DNA of 64,000 nucleotides, from NCBI GenBank assembly GCA_022801595.1, contig JAAWSO010000001.1, positions 154,940-218,939 on the forward strand. The letters run 5' to 3'. Below, piece by piece: positions 1-8,964 of the stretch. A program made the translations under genes and the position numbers. Source of the DNA: Clostridiales bacterium (GTDB lineage Bacteria > Bacillota > Clostridia > Oscillospirales > Acutalibacteraceae). The notes beneath the pieces are model-generated. The model was not told where the DNA came from. It worked only from the letters and a program-made list of their open reading frames with translations, and ran no database searches. The stretch's first letter is position 1, and each line of letters starts with the position of its first letter.

Positions 1-995
1 TCTGTGAGAAAATCCATGGTATCGTTAAATTTCTTCACTAAATCCGCGGCTTTCTCAATTAATTTTTCCGGATCTAATTCGGTTTTGATCTGTGTCTTGC
101 CAACGGAGTGAAAATCCACCCGCAGGTCTTTGTTTCCAGTTTCGTCAATGGCAATGTTTTCATTGGACTCGGATTCCCGGGTAAACGACCGGTCAATTCC
201 GGTGGATGCCTTATTTTTGCTGACCGTATAAGTTAAATTTTGCGCCAATTGTTGGTTAGTAGCTTCCAATTGGTTGTTGCCATCCGATGCAGTGGCCAGG
301 AAAGCGTTGCTTTTGCCGGTTTCCATGGATTCGAGCTGAATCTGCCGATTGCTGTTGTCATCGGTCACAAGGGAGGCTTGAACTCCTAAGGTCTGAGCCT
401 GCGCATTGATTTGCTCCACAATATCTTGCTGAACCTGATCGTTAGTTTTGCCTTCGGTTTTGATTGAAATATCTGCCCCAATATTCTTGCCCGATTCGTC
501 AGTACGGTTTGTTTCAATCCGTAGGGTGCCGTCCCGAAAGGTACGGTCTGAGCCGTCGCCATTGGAAGTTCGGAGAGTAGTGACCTGTTTTTGCGCCAAC
601 TGCTGTACCCCTATGTCATAGGAAGCAGGTTGATGCATTGTGTTTATGGAATCCTCTACCGCGGCAACCGCCGGATTGCTACTGGACAGCTCCAGCTTGC
701 TCCAAGTATCCGTTTGGCTCAAATCACTGATTTTATTGGCGGAACTGTTTAAATCATTGAGCTTTTGCTGATATTCCTTTAAAAAGTCCAGAGAATCGGA
801 AGTGACCTGGTTGTTGTTGACCAACAAATTGCGGCCAGGTAGAACCGGAGAAATGCTGGAAACTGGAGTGACAGCAAGGTTTCCATTGGTACGGTTGACC
901 TCACGGATGGCCTGCAAATTTTGCGTATAAGACATACGGTTATTGAGGAGGGAAAGCCAATTATAATTCGGCCCATAAGCATAGGTAAATAACAT
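1..995 (-). CDS. FliD-like flagellar hook-associated protein, 5' part (partial)
   Basis: The reading frame starts with ATG at 993-995 and stays open for 331 codons to the left window edge, so the C-terminus is missing. An AAAGGGG ribosome site lies about 12 bases before the ATG. The protein is Asn/Gln/Ser/Thr-rich with long helical stretches. Around residues 120-160 it has a Tyr-Asp-Ile-Gly-Val-Gln-Gln-Leu-Ala-Gln pattern followed by a Phe-x-Asp-Gly-Thr-Leu-x-Ile strand, which resembles the FliD (HAP2) N-terminal region. FliD caps the growing flagellar filament at the cell surface. The first 100 residues are not typical of FliD, so a related secreted flagellar or adhesin protein is possible. 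It is divergent from the small gene to its right. Confidence 0.6.
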   Translation of the reverse strand, partial: MLFTYAYGPNYNWLSLLNNRMSYTQNLQAIREVNRTNGNLAVTPVSSISPVLPGRNLLVNNNQVTSDSLDFLKEYQQKLNDLNSSANKISDLSQTDTWSKLELSSSNPAVAAVEDSINTMHQPASYDIGVQQLAQKQVTTLRTSNGDGSDRTFRDGTLRIETNRTDESGKNIGADISIKTEGKTNDQVQQDIVEQINAQAQTLGVQASLVTDDNSNRQIQLESMETGKSNAFLATASDGNNQLEATNQQLAQNLTYTVSKNKASTGIDRSFTRESESNENIAIDETGNKDLRVDFHSVGKTQIKTELDPEKLIEKAADLVKKFNDTMDFLT

Positions 996-1178
996 GAAGG
1001 ATCAACCCCTTTAAAAAAATATAATTATCTAGGTTAATCATAGCACAACTGTCTGAAAAAAACAACAATTTTTTCCAAGGAAAGGAATGTTTTGTGACAG
1101 TTTTGTAATGAAACAGTCACTGGGATGTCACTAGGTGCTGATATCCTTTTGATAGAATGATTTGGGAAGGGGAATGGT

Positions 1179-1364
1179 ATGATGCAGAGAAAACTGGCAG
1201 TGGCCAGCATTTTATTTGGAGCGTGGATTGGGGTATGTGCGCTGATGTTTGCATTGCGTTATACCGTAGAACAGAATGAGGACGCTTCGATTCCGGTGAT
1301 TGCTGTGGCAGCCCAAGCCCATCGGGATCAAGGAGTCATCAGATTGGATGATAGGATCGGCTAA
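1179..1364 (+). CDS. Small single-span membrane protein of unknown function
   Basis: This 61-residue frame has a GGGAAGGGGA ribosome site 6-8 bases before ATG 1179; a second ATG follows at once. Residues 5-28 form one hydrophobic segment (Leu-Ala-Val-Ala-Ser-Ile-Leu-Phe-Gly-Ala-Trp then Val-Cys-Ala-Leu-Met-Phe-Ala-Leu), followed by a short acidic polar tail. This could be a membrane anchor or an uncleaved signal. A strong hairpin terminator follows at 1405. I do not recognise a family. It sits alone between the divergent fliD-like gene and the convergent end of the trp operon, so context does not suggest a role. Confidence 0.5.
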   Translation: MMQRKLAVASILFGAWIGVCALMFALRYTVEQNEDASIPVIAVAAQAHRDQGVIRLDDRIG

Positions 1365-1404
1365 GAGAAGCCAAACGCCTGATTCAAAGGATCAGCAGAA
1401 ATAA

Positions 1405-1443
1405 AAAGCGGTATGGAATTTCCATACCGCTTTGCTGTTTTTT
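1405..1443. terminator. Bidirectional terminator between the small membrane gene and trpA
   Basis: A perfect 13-bp stem (1405-1417 with 1421-1433) closes a 3-base loop. It is followed by T-runs on both strands, so it can end the rightward small gene and the leftward trp operon. The rightward T-run touches the trpA stop codon. Confidence 0.85.
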
Positions 1444-2243
1444 TAATCTTGGTCCAATGCCTCCCGCATGGTTTTGATAAAGGCGCCGACCGCTTGAGGG
1501 GCTTGTTGTTTGTTCTCTGCCACAATGCTGACGATGGCGCTGCCCACAATGACACCGTCGCAGTATTGTTTCATTTCTTTCGCTTGCTCTGGGGTGGCAA
1601 TGCCGAAGCCCACCGCATACGGTGTGGATGAATACTGGCGGATGGTGTCAAAAAATGGTCCGAAATCTGTGGAGAATTGCTGACGCACACCAGTTACGCC
1701 AGTGGAGGAAACGCAATAGAGGAAACCCTCGCTGTCCTTGGCAATGGCTTCAATCCGTTGGTGGGAGGTAGGGGCGACTAGATGGATGTTATAAACGCCA
1801 TGCGCCTTTGCGATATCGCAAATTTCATCCTGTTCCTCATAAGGCAGATCAGGGACAATTACGCCGTCAATGCCATGCTCTTGACACAGGCTGAAAAAGC
1901 GTTCTTTGCCAAATCGGAAGATGGTATTGATATACATCATCAGGAGCAGCGGGACTTGTGTCTTTTGGCGCAGGCTTTTCACCATTTCAAAAATTCCCAC
2001 CAAGGTGGTACCGCCTTGCAGGGCGCGGAGGCTGGCTTCTTGGATGACCGGGCCTTCTGCGACTGGGTCGGAAAACGGCACGCCCAATTCAATGATATCT
2101 GCGCCTTGACGTTCCATTTCCAAGACGATGTTTTCCGTCGTGTCAAAATCTGGATCTCCGGCTGTGATGAACGTAATTAAAGCTTTTTTCTTTTCGGCTT
2201 TCAGTTCTGCAAATTTTTTGTCAATTCTATTCACTGAGATCAA
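1443..2243 (-). CDS. trpA: Tryptophan synthase alpha chain
   Basis: This 266-residue TIM-barrel protein cleaves indole-3-glycerol phosphate to indole and glyceraldehyde 3-phosphate inside the TrpA2B2 complex; indole then passes to TrpB. The loop around residues 51-66 carries the catalytic Glu52 ([10 protein letters not shown]). The second acid, usually Asp in Ala-Asp-Gly-Pro, is Glu63 here. The phosphate-binding Gly-x-Gly-Ile region and the end Gly-Val-Ile-Val-Gly-Ser are present. Length is normal for the family. The start overlaps the end of trpB by 17 bases, which suggests translational coupling. It is the last gene of the operon and is followed by a strong terminator. Confidence 0.96.
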   Translation of the reverse strand: MISVNRIDKKFAELKAEKKKALITFITAGDPDFDTTENIVLEMERQGADIIELGVPFSDPVAEGPVIQEASLRALQGGTTLVGIFEMVKSLRQKTQVPLLLMMYINTIFRFGKERFFSLCQEHGIDGVIVPDLPYEEQDEICDIAKAHGVYNIHLVAPTSHQRIEAIAKDSEGFLYCVSSTGVTGVRQQFSTDFGPFFDTIRQYSSTPYAVGFGIATPEQAKEMKQYCDGVIVGSAIVSIVAENKQQAPQAVGAFIKTMREALDQD

Positions 2244-3414
2244 TCCCCCTATATCTGGCTACTTGGTAAACGTCCTTGTCGCCTCTGCCGGACAGGCAGA
2301 TAACCAGGACTTGGTCAGGCTGCATGGTAGGTGCGATTTTTCGGGCGGCGGCTACGGCATGAGCCGATTCGATGGCTGGGATAATGCCTTCCACCCGGGA
2401 GAGGTATTCAAAGGCCTGCACCGCTTCTTCATCGGTGATGTCCACATAATCAGCCCGATTGGAAGCGTGAAGATAGGCGTGCTCTGGGCCAATGCCTGGG
2501 TAATCCAAGCCGGCGGAAATGGAGTAAACCGGGTCGATTTGGCCCTCTTCATTTTGTAGGAATAGGGATTTCATACCGTGGAAAATACCGGTGGAACCTT
2601 TGGCCATGGTGGCGGCATGCTCATGGGTGTCGACGCCGCGGCCAGCCGCTTCCGCACCGACTAAGCGAACAGAGGTATCGGGAATGAAATCATAGAACAT
2701 GCCGATGGCGTTGGAACCGCCGCCGACACAGGCAACCACACAATCTGGTAGCTTTCCATCCAGTTCCATTACCTGAGCTTTGGTTTCCTCGCCGATGATT
2801 TTATGGAAATCACGCACCATCGTTGGATACGGGTGAGGGCCAACGGCGGAGCCGATCAGGTAAAACGTATCCTCGATGTTGGTGGCCCAGTCGCGGAACG
2901 CCTCGTTGATGGCATCTTTTAGGGTGCTGGTGCCGCTGTGAACAGCAGTCACTTTTGCGCCCAGCAGATTCATTCGGTAAACATTGAGGGATTGACGCTC
3001 CATATCCTCCGCGCCCATGTAAACCTCACATTCCATACCGAACAGGGCGGCTACGGTTGCGGTGGCTACGCCGTGCTGTCCAGCTCCAGTTTCCGCGATA
3101 ATCCGCTTTTTTCCCATTTTCTTTGCCAGAAGCGCTTGCCCCAGGGCGTTATTGATCTTATGGGAACCAGTGTGATTCAAGTCTTCCCGTTTGATGTAAA
3201 TCTTTGCCCCGCCCAGGTCATGGGTCATCCGCTCGGCAAAGTACAGGCGGGACGGCCGTCCAGCATACTCGGCGAATAGGGCGGAAAGTTCAGCCCGGAA
3301 TTCCGGGTCGTTTTTATAATGGGCATAAGCTTTTTCCAGCTCATGCACCGCATTCATGACGGTTTCGGGGACATATTGTCCGCCGAATTCTCCAAATCTT
3401 CCAATCTTACTCAT
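2227..3414 (-). CDS. trpB: Tryptophan synthase beta chain
   Basis: This 395-residue PLP enzyme condenses indole with serine to give tryptophan. The PLP lysine is Lys86 in His-Thr-Gly-Ser-His-Lys-Ile-Asn. The PLP-phosphate loop is Cys-Val-Gly-Gly-Gly-Ser-Asn-Ala near residue 230. The N-terminal Phe-Gly-Gly-Gln-Tyr-Val-Pro-Glu is the typical opening of TrpB1. Length fits the family. The gene lies between trpF and trpA and overlaps trpA by 17 bases, matching the need for equal amounts of both subunits. Regulation is expected through the T-box ahead of trpE. Confidence 0.97.
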   Translation of the reverse strand: MSKIGRFGEFGGQYVPETVMNAVHELEKAYAHYKNDPEFRAELSALFAEYAGRPSRLYFAERMTHDLGGAKIYIKREDLNHTGSHKINNALGQALLAKKMGKKRIIAETGAGQHGVATATVAALFGMECEVYMGAEDMERQSLNVYRMNLLGAKVTAVHSGTSTLKDAINEAFRDWATNIEDTFYLIGSAVGPHPYPTMVRDFHKIIGEETKAQVMELDGKLPDCVVACVGGGSNAIGMFYDFIPDTSVRLVGAEAAGRGVDTHEHAATMAKGSTGIFHGMKSLFLQNEEGQIDPVYSISAGLDYPGIGPEHAYLHASNRADYVDITDEEAVQAFEYLSRVEGIIPAIESAHAVAAARKIAPTMQPDQVLVICLSGRGDKDVYQVARYRGIDLSE

Positions 3415-3440
3415 GTGTATCTCCTTCTATCTGTCAGTTC

Positions 3441-4073
3441 TCAAATTGTGTTGTCAGCCGCCCGGACCGCTTCCAGAACGGCCAGCATTTTTCTCGGATC
3501 CTTCCAGCCATCAGTCTCGATCCCACCGGATAAGTCGACGCCATAGGGATGAACGGTGGCAATGGCCTGAGGGATATTTTCCGCATGCAGTCCACCGGCC
3601 AGGAAAAATGGCTTTTGAATCTGGGTCTGCCGGATCAAATCCCAGTTAGCGGTTTGACCGCTGCCTCCATAGCTCCCTGGAACAAAACTGTCCAGTAGCA
3701 AGGCGTCCACGGGCAGGCGGTCTGCCTGCTGGATATCCCTGGAAGCCCGCACCCGCACGGCTTTCCAGATTTTTTGATGGGGAAGACGTTTGCGGAGTTC
3801 TCGGATCTCCGCTTCCGTTTCTTCTCCGTGAAGCTGAATCACTTGGAGCCTGGCTTCCTTTGCAATGGAGCAGAGGGAATCCAGAGGCTCGTTGACGAAC
3901 ACACCAACAGTCGCAGCCGGAAGCTTGAGACGGCTGACCAGCGCTGCCGCCTGGGAAGCAGTGATCTGCCTGCGGCTGGGAGCGAACACAAAGCCGATAT
4001 AATCCGGATGGGTTTTGTTGATAAAATCCATGTCTTCCGGGCGGCGGATCCCACAGAATTTTACTGCTGTCAT
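3441..4073 (-). CDS. trpF: Phosphoribosylanthranilate isomerase
   Basis: This 210-residue TIM-barrel enzyme catalyses the Amadori rearrangement of phosphoribosylanthranilate to CdRP, the third step from chorismate. It opens with the typical Val-Lys-Phe-Cys-Gly-Ile-Arg catalytic-cysteine strand (Cys7). It also has Gly-Phe-Val-Phe-Ala-Pro-Ser-Arg-Arg near residue 30 and Leu-Ala-Gly-Gly-Leu-His then Asp-Leu-Ser-Gly-Gly-Ile-Glu near the end. It sits 14 bases after trpC and 26 bases before trpB. Here trpF is a separate gene rather than fused to trpC as in enterobacteria. Confidence 0.95.
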   Translation of the reverse strand: MTAVKFCGIRRPEDMDFINKTHPDYIGFVFAPSRRQITASQAAALVSRLKLPAATVGVFVNEPLDSLCSIAKEARLQVIQLHGEETEAEIRELRKRLPHQKIWKAVRVRASRDIQQADRLPVDALLLDSFVPGSYGGSGQTANWDLIRQTQIQKPFFLAGGLHAENIPQAIATVHPYGVDLSGGIETDGWKDPRKMLAVLEAVRAADNTI

Positions 4074-4087
4074 GGCTTCACCCGCCC

Positions 4088-4867
4088 TTATACCAGTTTG
4101 CGTAGGTTCTTTAAGGTTTCGGAAATATTTCCGCTGCGCATCAGGGTTTCCCCGATTAAAACTGCGTCGGCTCCATTAGCGTGGACCGTGCGCATATCGT
4201 CGCTTGTAGCGATACCGCTTTCCGCCACCACGATGCATTGTTCTGGAATATAACTGGCCAGTTGCTCCGTGGTGTTCAGGCTTACGTCGAAGGTTTTCAG
4301 GTTGCGGTTGTTGATACCGATGATACGGAAATCGGATTCCAGCACCCGGTCCAGCTCTTCCCGGTTATGAACTTCCGCCAGGCAGGAAAGCCCCAGACCA
4401 TAGGCGATATTCTTGAACTTTTCCATGGTTTCGGAATCCAGCAAAGCGGCGATCAATAAAATCGCATCCGCTCCCAGCACCTTGGCTTCATAAATCTGGT
4501 AGGGATTGATGATGAAATCCTTGCGCAGCAAGGGGAGTGCGACCTCTTGCCGGATTGCTTTCAGGTAATCGCTGCTGCCCTGAAAATAGTGCTCTTCGGT
4601 TAGTACGGAAATCGCGTTAGCGCCGGCGGCTTCATATTCCTTGGCGATGGCGACAGGATCAAAGTTTTCGCAGATCAGCCCCTTGGAAGGGGAAGCTTTC
4701 TTTACTTCGGCGATTACCGACAGGGACGGCTGTTTCAAGGCGTCATAGAGGCAGATGCAGCTGCGTTTATCGTGAAGGGCAAGGTTTTTTATATCGTTCA
4801 GGGAGATTTGCGCTTCTTCCCTTGCCAGTTGTTCGTTTCGTTTCGTAACAATTTGGTCTAAAATCAT
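4088..4867 (-). CDS. trpC: Indole-3-glycerol phosphate synthase
   Basis: This enzyme of about 259 residues closes the indole ring by decarboxylating CdRP. The signature Val-Ile-Ala-Glu-Val-Lys-Lys-Ala-Ser-Pro-Ser-Lys-Gly holds the catalytic lysine. Leu-Arg-Lys-Asp-Phe-Ile, Gly-Ile-Asn-Asn-Arg-Asn-Leu and Ala-Glu-Ser-Gly-Ile are also present. I chose ATG 4865-4867, which has AAAGGTG upstream. A GTG 12 bases earlier is in frame but lies on top of that ribosome site. The gene sits between trpGD and trpF in the usual order. Confidence 0.95.
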   Translation of the reverse strand: MILDQIVTKRNEQLAREEAQISLNDIKNLALHDKRSCICLYDALKQPSLSVIAEVKKASPSKGLICENFDPVAIAKEYEAAGANAISVLTEEHYFQGSSDYLKAIRQEVALPLLRKDFIINPYQIYEAKVLGADAILLIAALLDSETMEKFKNIAYGLGLSCLAEVHNREELDRVLESDFRIIGINNRNLKTFDVSLNTTEQLASYIPEQCIVVAESGIATSDDMRTVHANGADAVLIGETLMRSGNISETLKNLRKLV

Positions 4868-4905
4868 TTGATTTCTCACACCTTTCCAATGATTCTTTTA
4901 TTGTA

Positions 4906-6582
4906 TCACGAAAAGGATCGGTTTTTGTTGCTAGTTTGTTTCCTTTTTTCGTTGGTAAAAGTTTTCAGCTCTTCCAGCTTTCTCAATGCCGCTCCTTGGT
5001 CAATGGAGGCTTGAGCCATGCGGATTCCTTCTTCCACACTGGAAGCCTGGCCGCCGATGTATAGGGCGCAGGCAGCATTGAGAACCACGATGTTCCGCCG
5101 CGGGCCGGGAACGCCGTTCAAAAGCTCCAAGGTGATGGCGGCGTTTTCTTCTGCGGTGCCCCCTGCCAGATCGTCTGGTTTTGCCAGCTCCATGCCATAA
5201 TTCCTGGGGTCCAGCTCATACCGTTTGAGGCGGTTTTCCCGGATTTCTAGTACTTTGGTGGTATCACAAACCGTGATTTCATCCAGGCCATCGTTGCCGT
5301 GTACGATCATGGCTCCTCGGATGCCTAGATTTTGTAACACGAGCGCCATCGGCTCCATTAAGGTTTCGTCATAAACACCCAAAAGAATGAATTCCGCCAG
5401 AGCAGGGTTGCAAAGAGGGCCTAACAGATTGAATACCGTCCTTACACCGGATTCCCGGCGGGCGGTAGCGGCGAACCGGAGGGAGCCGTGGAATTTAGGG
5501 GCGAACAGGAAGGACAGGCCGCAAGTGTGCAAACACTGGTTGGCTTGGTCTGGGGTTAGGGCAATGTTGACGCCTAAGGCTTCCAATACGTCAGCCGCCC
5601 CGCTTTTGCTGGACACACTGCGGTTTCCGTGTTTGGCGACCGAAAGCCCCGCTCCCGCCACGACAAAGGATGCTGTGGTGGAAATATTGAACGTATTTGC
5701 CATATCGCCGCCAGTGCCGACGATATCCACCGAATGGGTAGATTCCGGTACGGTGGCCGCCCTTTGCCGCATGGCTCGGGCAAAGCCGGTCAACTCCGGG
5801 ATGGTTTCGCCTTTCATCCGAAGGGCAATCATAAAGGCGCTGATTTGGGAGTCGGTGGCGCCGCCGCTCATGATGCAGTCCATGGCGTCCAACGCTTCTT
5901 CCTCGGTCAGATCCTGCCGGTCGATTACTCTGGAAATGTAAGGTTTTAAAGCAGTCCGTTTTTCGGGAGGAATCCTGCTTTGGCCGGATGGAAGGGAGAT
6001 AACGGGAAGTTTTGCTACCTGGGTCAGGAAGTTTTCCAAAATGGTCTTGCCGCAGTCGGTCAGAATAGATTCGGGATGGAACTGAACGCCATAAGTGGGA
6101 TGTTCCCGATGGCGCAGCGCCATAATTTGACCTTCCTCATCGAATGCAATGGCTTCCAAACAGGTGGGAACGGTATTCTCATCCACGATCAGAGAATGGT
6201 ATCGAGCCACTGGGATGGTATCCGGCAGATTCTTGAAAATTGGCGTTTTATTTTCAATGGAAATTTCGCTGGCCTTGCCATGCATCAGTTGACGGGCGCG
6301 GACAATGGTTCCGCCAAAGGCCTGGCCGATGGATTGATGCCCCAGGCAAACCCCTAAGAGGGGGATTTTTCCGCTGAATGCTTGAATTACTGGAATGGTA
6401 ATACCTGCGTCTTTGGGATAGCCAGGGCCAGGGGAGAGGATGATAGCGGATGGATTTTTTTCCCGGATTTGATCCAGGGTGATTTCGTCGTTGCGTACCA
6501 CTTCTATATCAGGGTAAAGCTGGCCGATGGCTTGGTATAAATTATAAGTAAAGGAATCGTAATTATCGAGGAGTAAAATCAT
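4906..6582 (-). CDS. trpGD: Fused anthranilate synthase glutaminase and anthranilate phosphoribosyltransferase
   Basis: One 558-residue chain joins two activities. Residues 1-190 are the TrpG class I glutamine amidotransferase, with the nucleophile Cys79 in Gly-Val-Cys-Leu-Gly-His and the His-Pro-Glu pair near residue 170. Residues about 205-540 are TrpD, with the PRPP-binding Gly-Thr-Gly-Gly-Asp and a Lys-His-Gly-Asn-Arg-Ser motif. TrpG supplies ammonia to TrpE; TrpD transfers phosphoribose to anthranilate. The fusion is known in several bacteria and keeps the two steps in fixed ratio. A polar tail of about 20 residues rich in Lys/Asn/Ser ends the protein. It lies 26 bases after trpE. Confidence 0.95.
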   Translation of the reverse strand: MILLLDNYDSFTYNLYQAIGQLYPDIEVVRNDEITLDQIREKNPSAIILSPGPGYPKDAGITIPVIQAFSGKIPLLGVCLGHQSIGQAFGGTIVRARQLMHGKASEISIENKTPIFKNLPDTIPVARYHSLIVDENTVPTCLEAIAFDEEGQIMALRHREHPTYGVQFHPESILTDCGKTILENFLTQVAKLPVISLPSGQSRIPPEKRTALKPYISRVIDRQDLTEEEALDAMDCIMSGGATDSQISAFMIALRMKGETIPELTGFARAMRQRAATVPESTHSVDIVGTGGDMANTFNISTTASFVVAGAGLSVAKHGNRSVSSKSGAADVLEALGVNIALTPDQANQCLHTCGLSFLFAPKFHGSLRFAATARRESGVRTVFNLLGPLCNPALAEFILLGVYDETLMEPMALVLQNLGIRGAMIVHGNDGLDEITVCDTTKVLEIRENRLKRYELDPRNYGMELAKPDDLAGGTAEENAAITLELLNGVPGPRRNIVVLNAACALYIGGQASSVEEGIRMAQASIDQGAALRKLEELKTFTNEKRKQTSNKNRSFS

Positions 6583-6608
6583 AAAGAGACTTCCTTTCTT
6601 TCGGGGGG

Positions 6609-8078
6609 TTATAGCTTGGCGGCTTCCTGGATGGCGTTGATCACAGCAAGCGCCTTATTTTGCGTTTCGGCAAATTCCTTTTCCGGCACCGAGTCGGCCA
6701 CAATACCGGCGCCAGCCTGCACATAAGCCTTTTGGTTTTTAAATAAGACGGTACGAATGGCGATGCAGGTGTTAATATTCCCGTCAAACCCAAGGTAGCC
6801 CACCGTACCGCCGTATAAGCCGCGGCGTTTGTTTTCCAGCTCATCAATCAATTCCATAGCCCGCACTTTGGGGGCGCCAGACAGGGTGCCGGCTGGAAGA
6901 ACTGCCAGCAAGGCATCAATGGCGGTTTTGTCGTCCCGAAGTTTTCCTTGGACATCGCTGACCATGTGCATAACCTTGGAATACCGCTCGATTTTCATAA
7001 AGTCAGTTACATCTACCGAACCAAACTCGCAGATTTTCCCAATATCGTTGCGCCCGAGATCCACCAGCATGGTGTGCTCCGCTCGTTCCTTGGGATCGGC
7101 TCTGAGGCTCTGCTCCAGATTTTGATCCTCCTCCGGCGTTTTTCCCCGGGGCATGGTGCCTGCAATCGGCTTGGTAAACACAACCCCGTTCGTAACATTT
7201 ACCAGCATTTCTGGAGACGCCCCAGCGATTTGGTAGTCGGGATGTTTGAAGAAATACAGGTAAGGGGAAGGGTTGGTAGCGCGGAGCATGCGGTACACGT
7301 CAAACGGTTCTGGGGGCTGATCCAGTTCAAACCGTTGGGACAGCACAATTTGGAAAATGTCCCCGCCGAGAATATGCTCCTTGGCTTTTTCCACATTGTC
7401 CAGAAAATCCTGTTTTGTCACGTTGGAACGTACCTGCAAATCTCCCGTCGGCTTTCTGGATTTGGGCGCTGGAACGTAGGATCTCAGGATTTCCGCCAAT
7501 TCCTCCGCCCGTTTTTCACAGGCGCGATATTGGGTTTCCGTGTCGCCTTTTTGAGAGATATTTAAGATGATGACGGCCTTATTGCTTAAGTGGTCAAAGG
7601 CGATGATCTCATCGTACAAAAATAAGTGGCAGTCGGGCATATCTAGATCGTCCTCGGGAGGGTTTGTCAATTTTTTTTCCATGTAACGGACGGTATCGTA
7701 AGCAAAGTAGCCGATCAAGCCGCTGGTCAGCTTAGGCTGATCCGGGAAAACGGCAGAGTGATACTCTTCCATGAGACAAGAGAGGAAAGCGATGGGATTT
7801 TCAATGGGGCTTTTTGTCGATGTGCCGTCCCGACGGAAGGAGAGGAAGCCGTTTTTCATCATAATCTCCGCTTTAGGCCGGATGCCGATGTAGGAGTAAC
7901 GGCCCCACTGTTGGGAATTTTCCACGCTTTCCAGAATAAAACAAGTTTCTTCATTTTCTTGGAGCGCATGAAAAATATGGATCGGCGTGCAGGTATCGGA
8001 TAACACTTCCCGGAAAACCGGAGCCAGCCGATGGTCGGTCAAGGCTTTCTGTACGTCAGGTAAAGTTGGATACAGCAT
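6609..8078 (-). CDS. trpE: Anthranilate synthase component I
   Basis: This 489-residue chorismate-utilising enzyme makes anthranilate using ammonia from the TrpG half of the next gene. The N-terminal part carries Ile-Leu-Glu-Ser near residue 50, equivalent to the Leu-Leu-Glu-Ser tryptophan feedback site. The chorismate-binding domain (from about 215) has Gly-Asp-Ile-Phe-Gln-Ile-Val-Leu-Ser-Gln-Arg, Pro-Ile-Ala-Gly-Thr and Gly-Ala-Pro-Lys-Val-Arg-Ala-Met-Glu. It is the first gene of the trp operon, directly behind the T-box leader. Control is therefore expected at two levels: uncharged tRNA-Trp sensing and feedback inhibition. Confidence 0.96.
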   Translation of the reverse strand: MLYPTLPDVQKALTDHRLAPVFREVLSDTCTPIHIFHALQENEETCFILESVENSQQWGRYSYIGIRPKAEIMMKNGFLSFRRDGTSTKSPIENPIAFLSCLMEEYHSAVFPDQPKLTSGLIGYFAYDTVRYMEKKLTNPPEDDLDMPDCHLFLYDEIIAFDHLSNKAVIILNISQKGDTETQYRACEKRAEELAEILRSYVPAPKSRKPTGDLQVRSNVTKQDFLDNVEKAKEHILGGDIFQIVLSQRFELDQPPEPFDVYRMLRATNPSPYLYFFKHPDYQIAGASPEMLVNVTNGVVFTKPIAGTMPRGKTPEEDQNLEQSLRADPKERAEHTMLVDLGRNDIGKICEFGSVDVTDFMKIERYSKVMHMVSDVQGKLRDDKTAIDALLAVLPAGTLSGAPKVRAMELIDELENKRRGLYGGTVGYLGFDGNINTCIAIRTVLFKNQKAYVQAGAGIVADSVPEKEFAETQNKALAVINAIQEAAKL

Positions 8079-8119
8079 TTCTTAAATTCTCCTTTCGGTT
8101 GCTTCGGCTGGAGATGTTA

Positions 8120-8462
8120 GGAAATAAAAAAGAGCCTATCTTCCCCAGCAATCATTCGTTGCTTTTCGGGACGATAGACTCGTGGTGCCACCCAAATTCA
8201 GGAACCGGAATCCGGTTCCCCTTATTGACAGATACAGAGCAAGGCAGTTTGCTTGCCCGATATCCTTTCCTTTAACGCAGAAAATACGGCGACGGCTACT
8301 GACATCCCTCGTCGAGAGTTTCACCATGCTCCTCACAAACCCATTCGCAGACAGCGTATGGGCCGGCTTTCCATCCACCGCCGGCTCTCTGTACCACCGT
8401 TTTGCCTGTTACTTACTTTTGCTCATCGGATTTTTTTCTATTATCTTATGCAATTGTGTTTG
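8120..8462 (-). promoter_or_regulatory. T-box leader (tryptophan) of the trp operon
   Basis: Read on the minus strand, the leader has a Stem I apical region with AGAGAGCCGG and its GAAAGCCGGC partner near 8358-8388. A UGG codon preceded by GAA sits at 8341-8343 in the specifier position. The T-box motif GGGTGGCACCACG is at 8181-8193. A terminator stem (8132-8181) is followed by a T-run at 8125-8131. Uncharged tRNA-Trp should pair with UGG through its anticodon and with the T-box through its CCA end, favouring the antiterminator and expression of trpEGDCFBA. Confidence 0.93.
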
Positions 8463-8473
8463 AAACTGTTTTT

Positions 8474-8503
8474 ATTTTACACCATCCCCAAAAACTTTGT
8501 CAA
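8474..8503 (-). promoter_or_regulatory. Promoter of the trp operon leader
   Basis: On the minus strand a TTGACA -35 box (8498-8503) and a TAAAAT -10 box (8474-8479) are separated by 18 bases. Transcription should start just before the T-box stem I. The rest of the gap, 8504-8750, shows no gene or clear motif. Confidence 0.75.
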
Positions 8504-8750
8504 GTACTTTTTACCAGTTCGGGCGGCGAACAGCCAATCGTTTGTGTTTCACTTGGCGGGCAGGGAATTTCTTCTTTATTGCGGCGTTTAGATTTTTTGC
8601 CCATACTTCTGTTGAACCCAGAGGACAAATGGAGCGTTTTCTCTTGCCTTTCTCAAAAAGTTGTAGGGCGGAGGGAGCCCCGTGTGGTTCTTCATAGATA
8701 GAAGCCGCCTACCCGTTAAATTCCTTTAAGACGATTATTTTTGGAAAATA

Positions 8751-8779
8751 AAAACCGCTAGGAAAACTTTCCTAGCGGT
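8751..8779 (-). terminator. Terminator after tRNA-Val
   Basis: A 12-bp stem (8754-8765 with 8768-8779) with a very short loop lies eight bases after the tRNA CCA end. On the minus strand it is followed by TTTTTATTTT. Confidence 0.85.
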
Positions 8780-8787
8780 CTGCTGAT

Positions 8788-8863
8788 TGGTGGGAACAAT
8801 AGGGCTCGAACCTATGACCCTCTGCTTGTAAGGCAGATGCTCTCCCAGCTGAGCTATGCTCCC
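8788..8863 (-). tRNA. tRNA-Val (anticodon UAC)
   Basis: This 76-nt cloverleaf on the minus strand has a 7-bp acceptor stem (GGGAGCA with TGTTCCC, one G-T pair), an encoded CCA and a TTCGAGC T-loop. The anticodon loop CTTACAA gives UAC, which reads valine codons. It is a single gene, followed by its own terminator, between nth and the trp leader. Confidence 0.96.
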
Positions 8864-8964
8864 AGATTCCTGTCGTTTTCGATAAGCTCTCTTGACGACG
8901 TGTATTATCTTATCATGACTTTCGGAATCTGTCAACACTTTTTTCAAAAAAACTTGGAAAAAGT

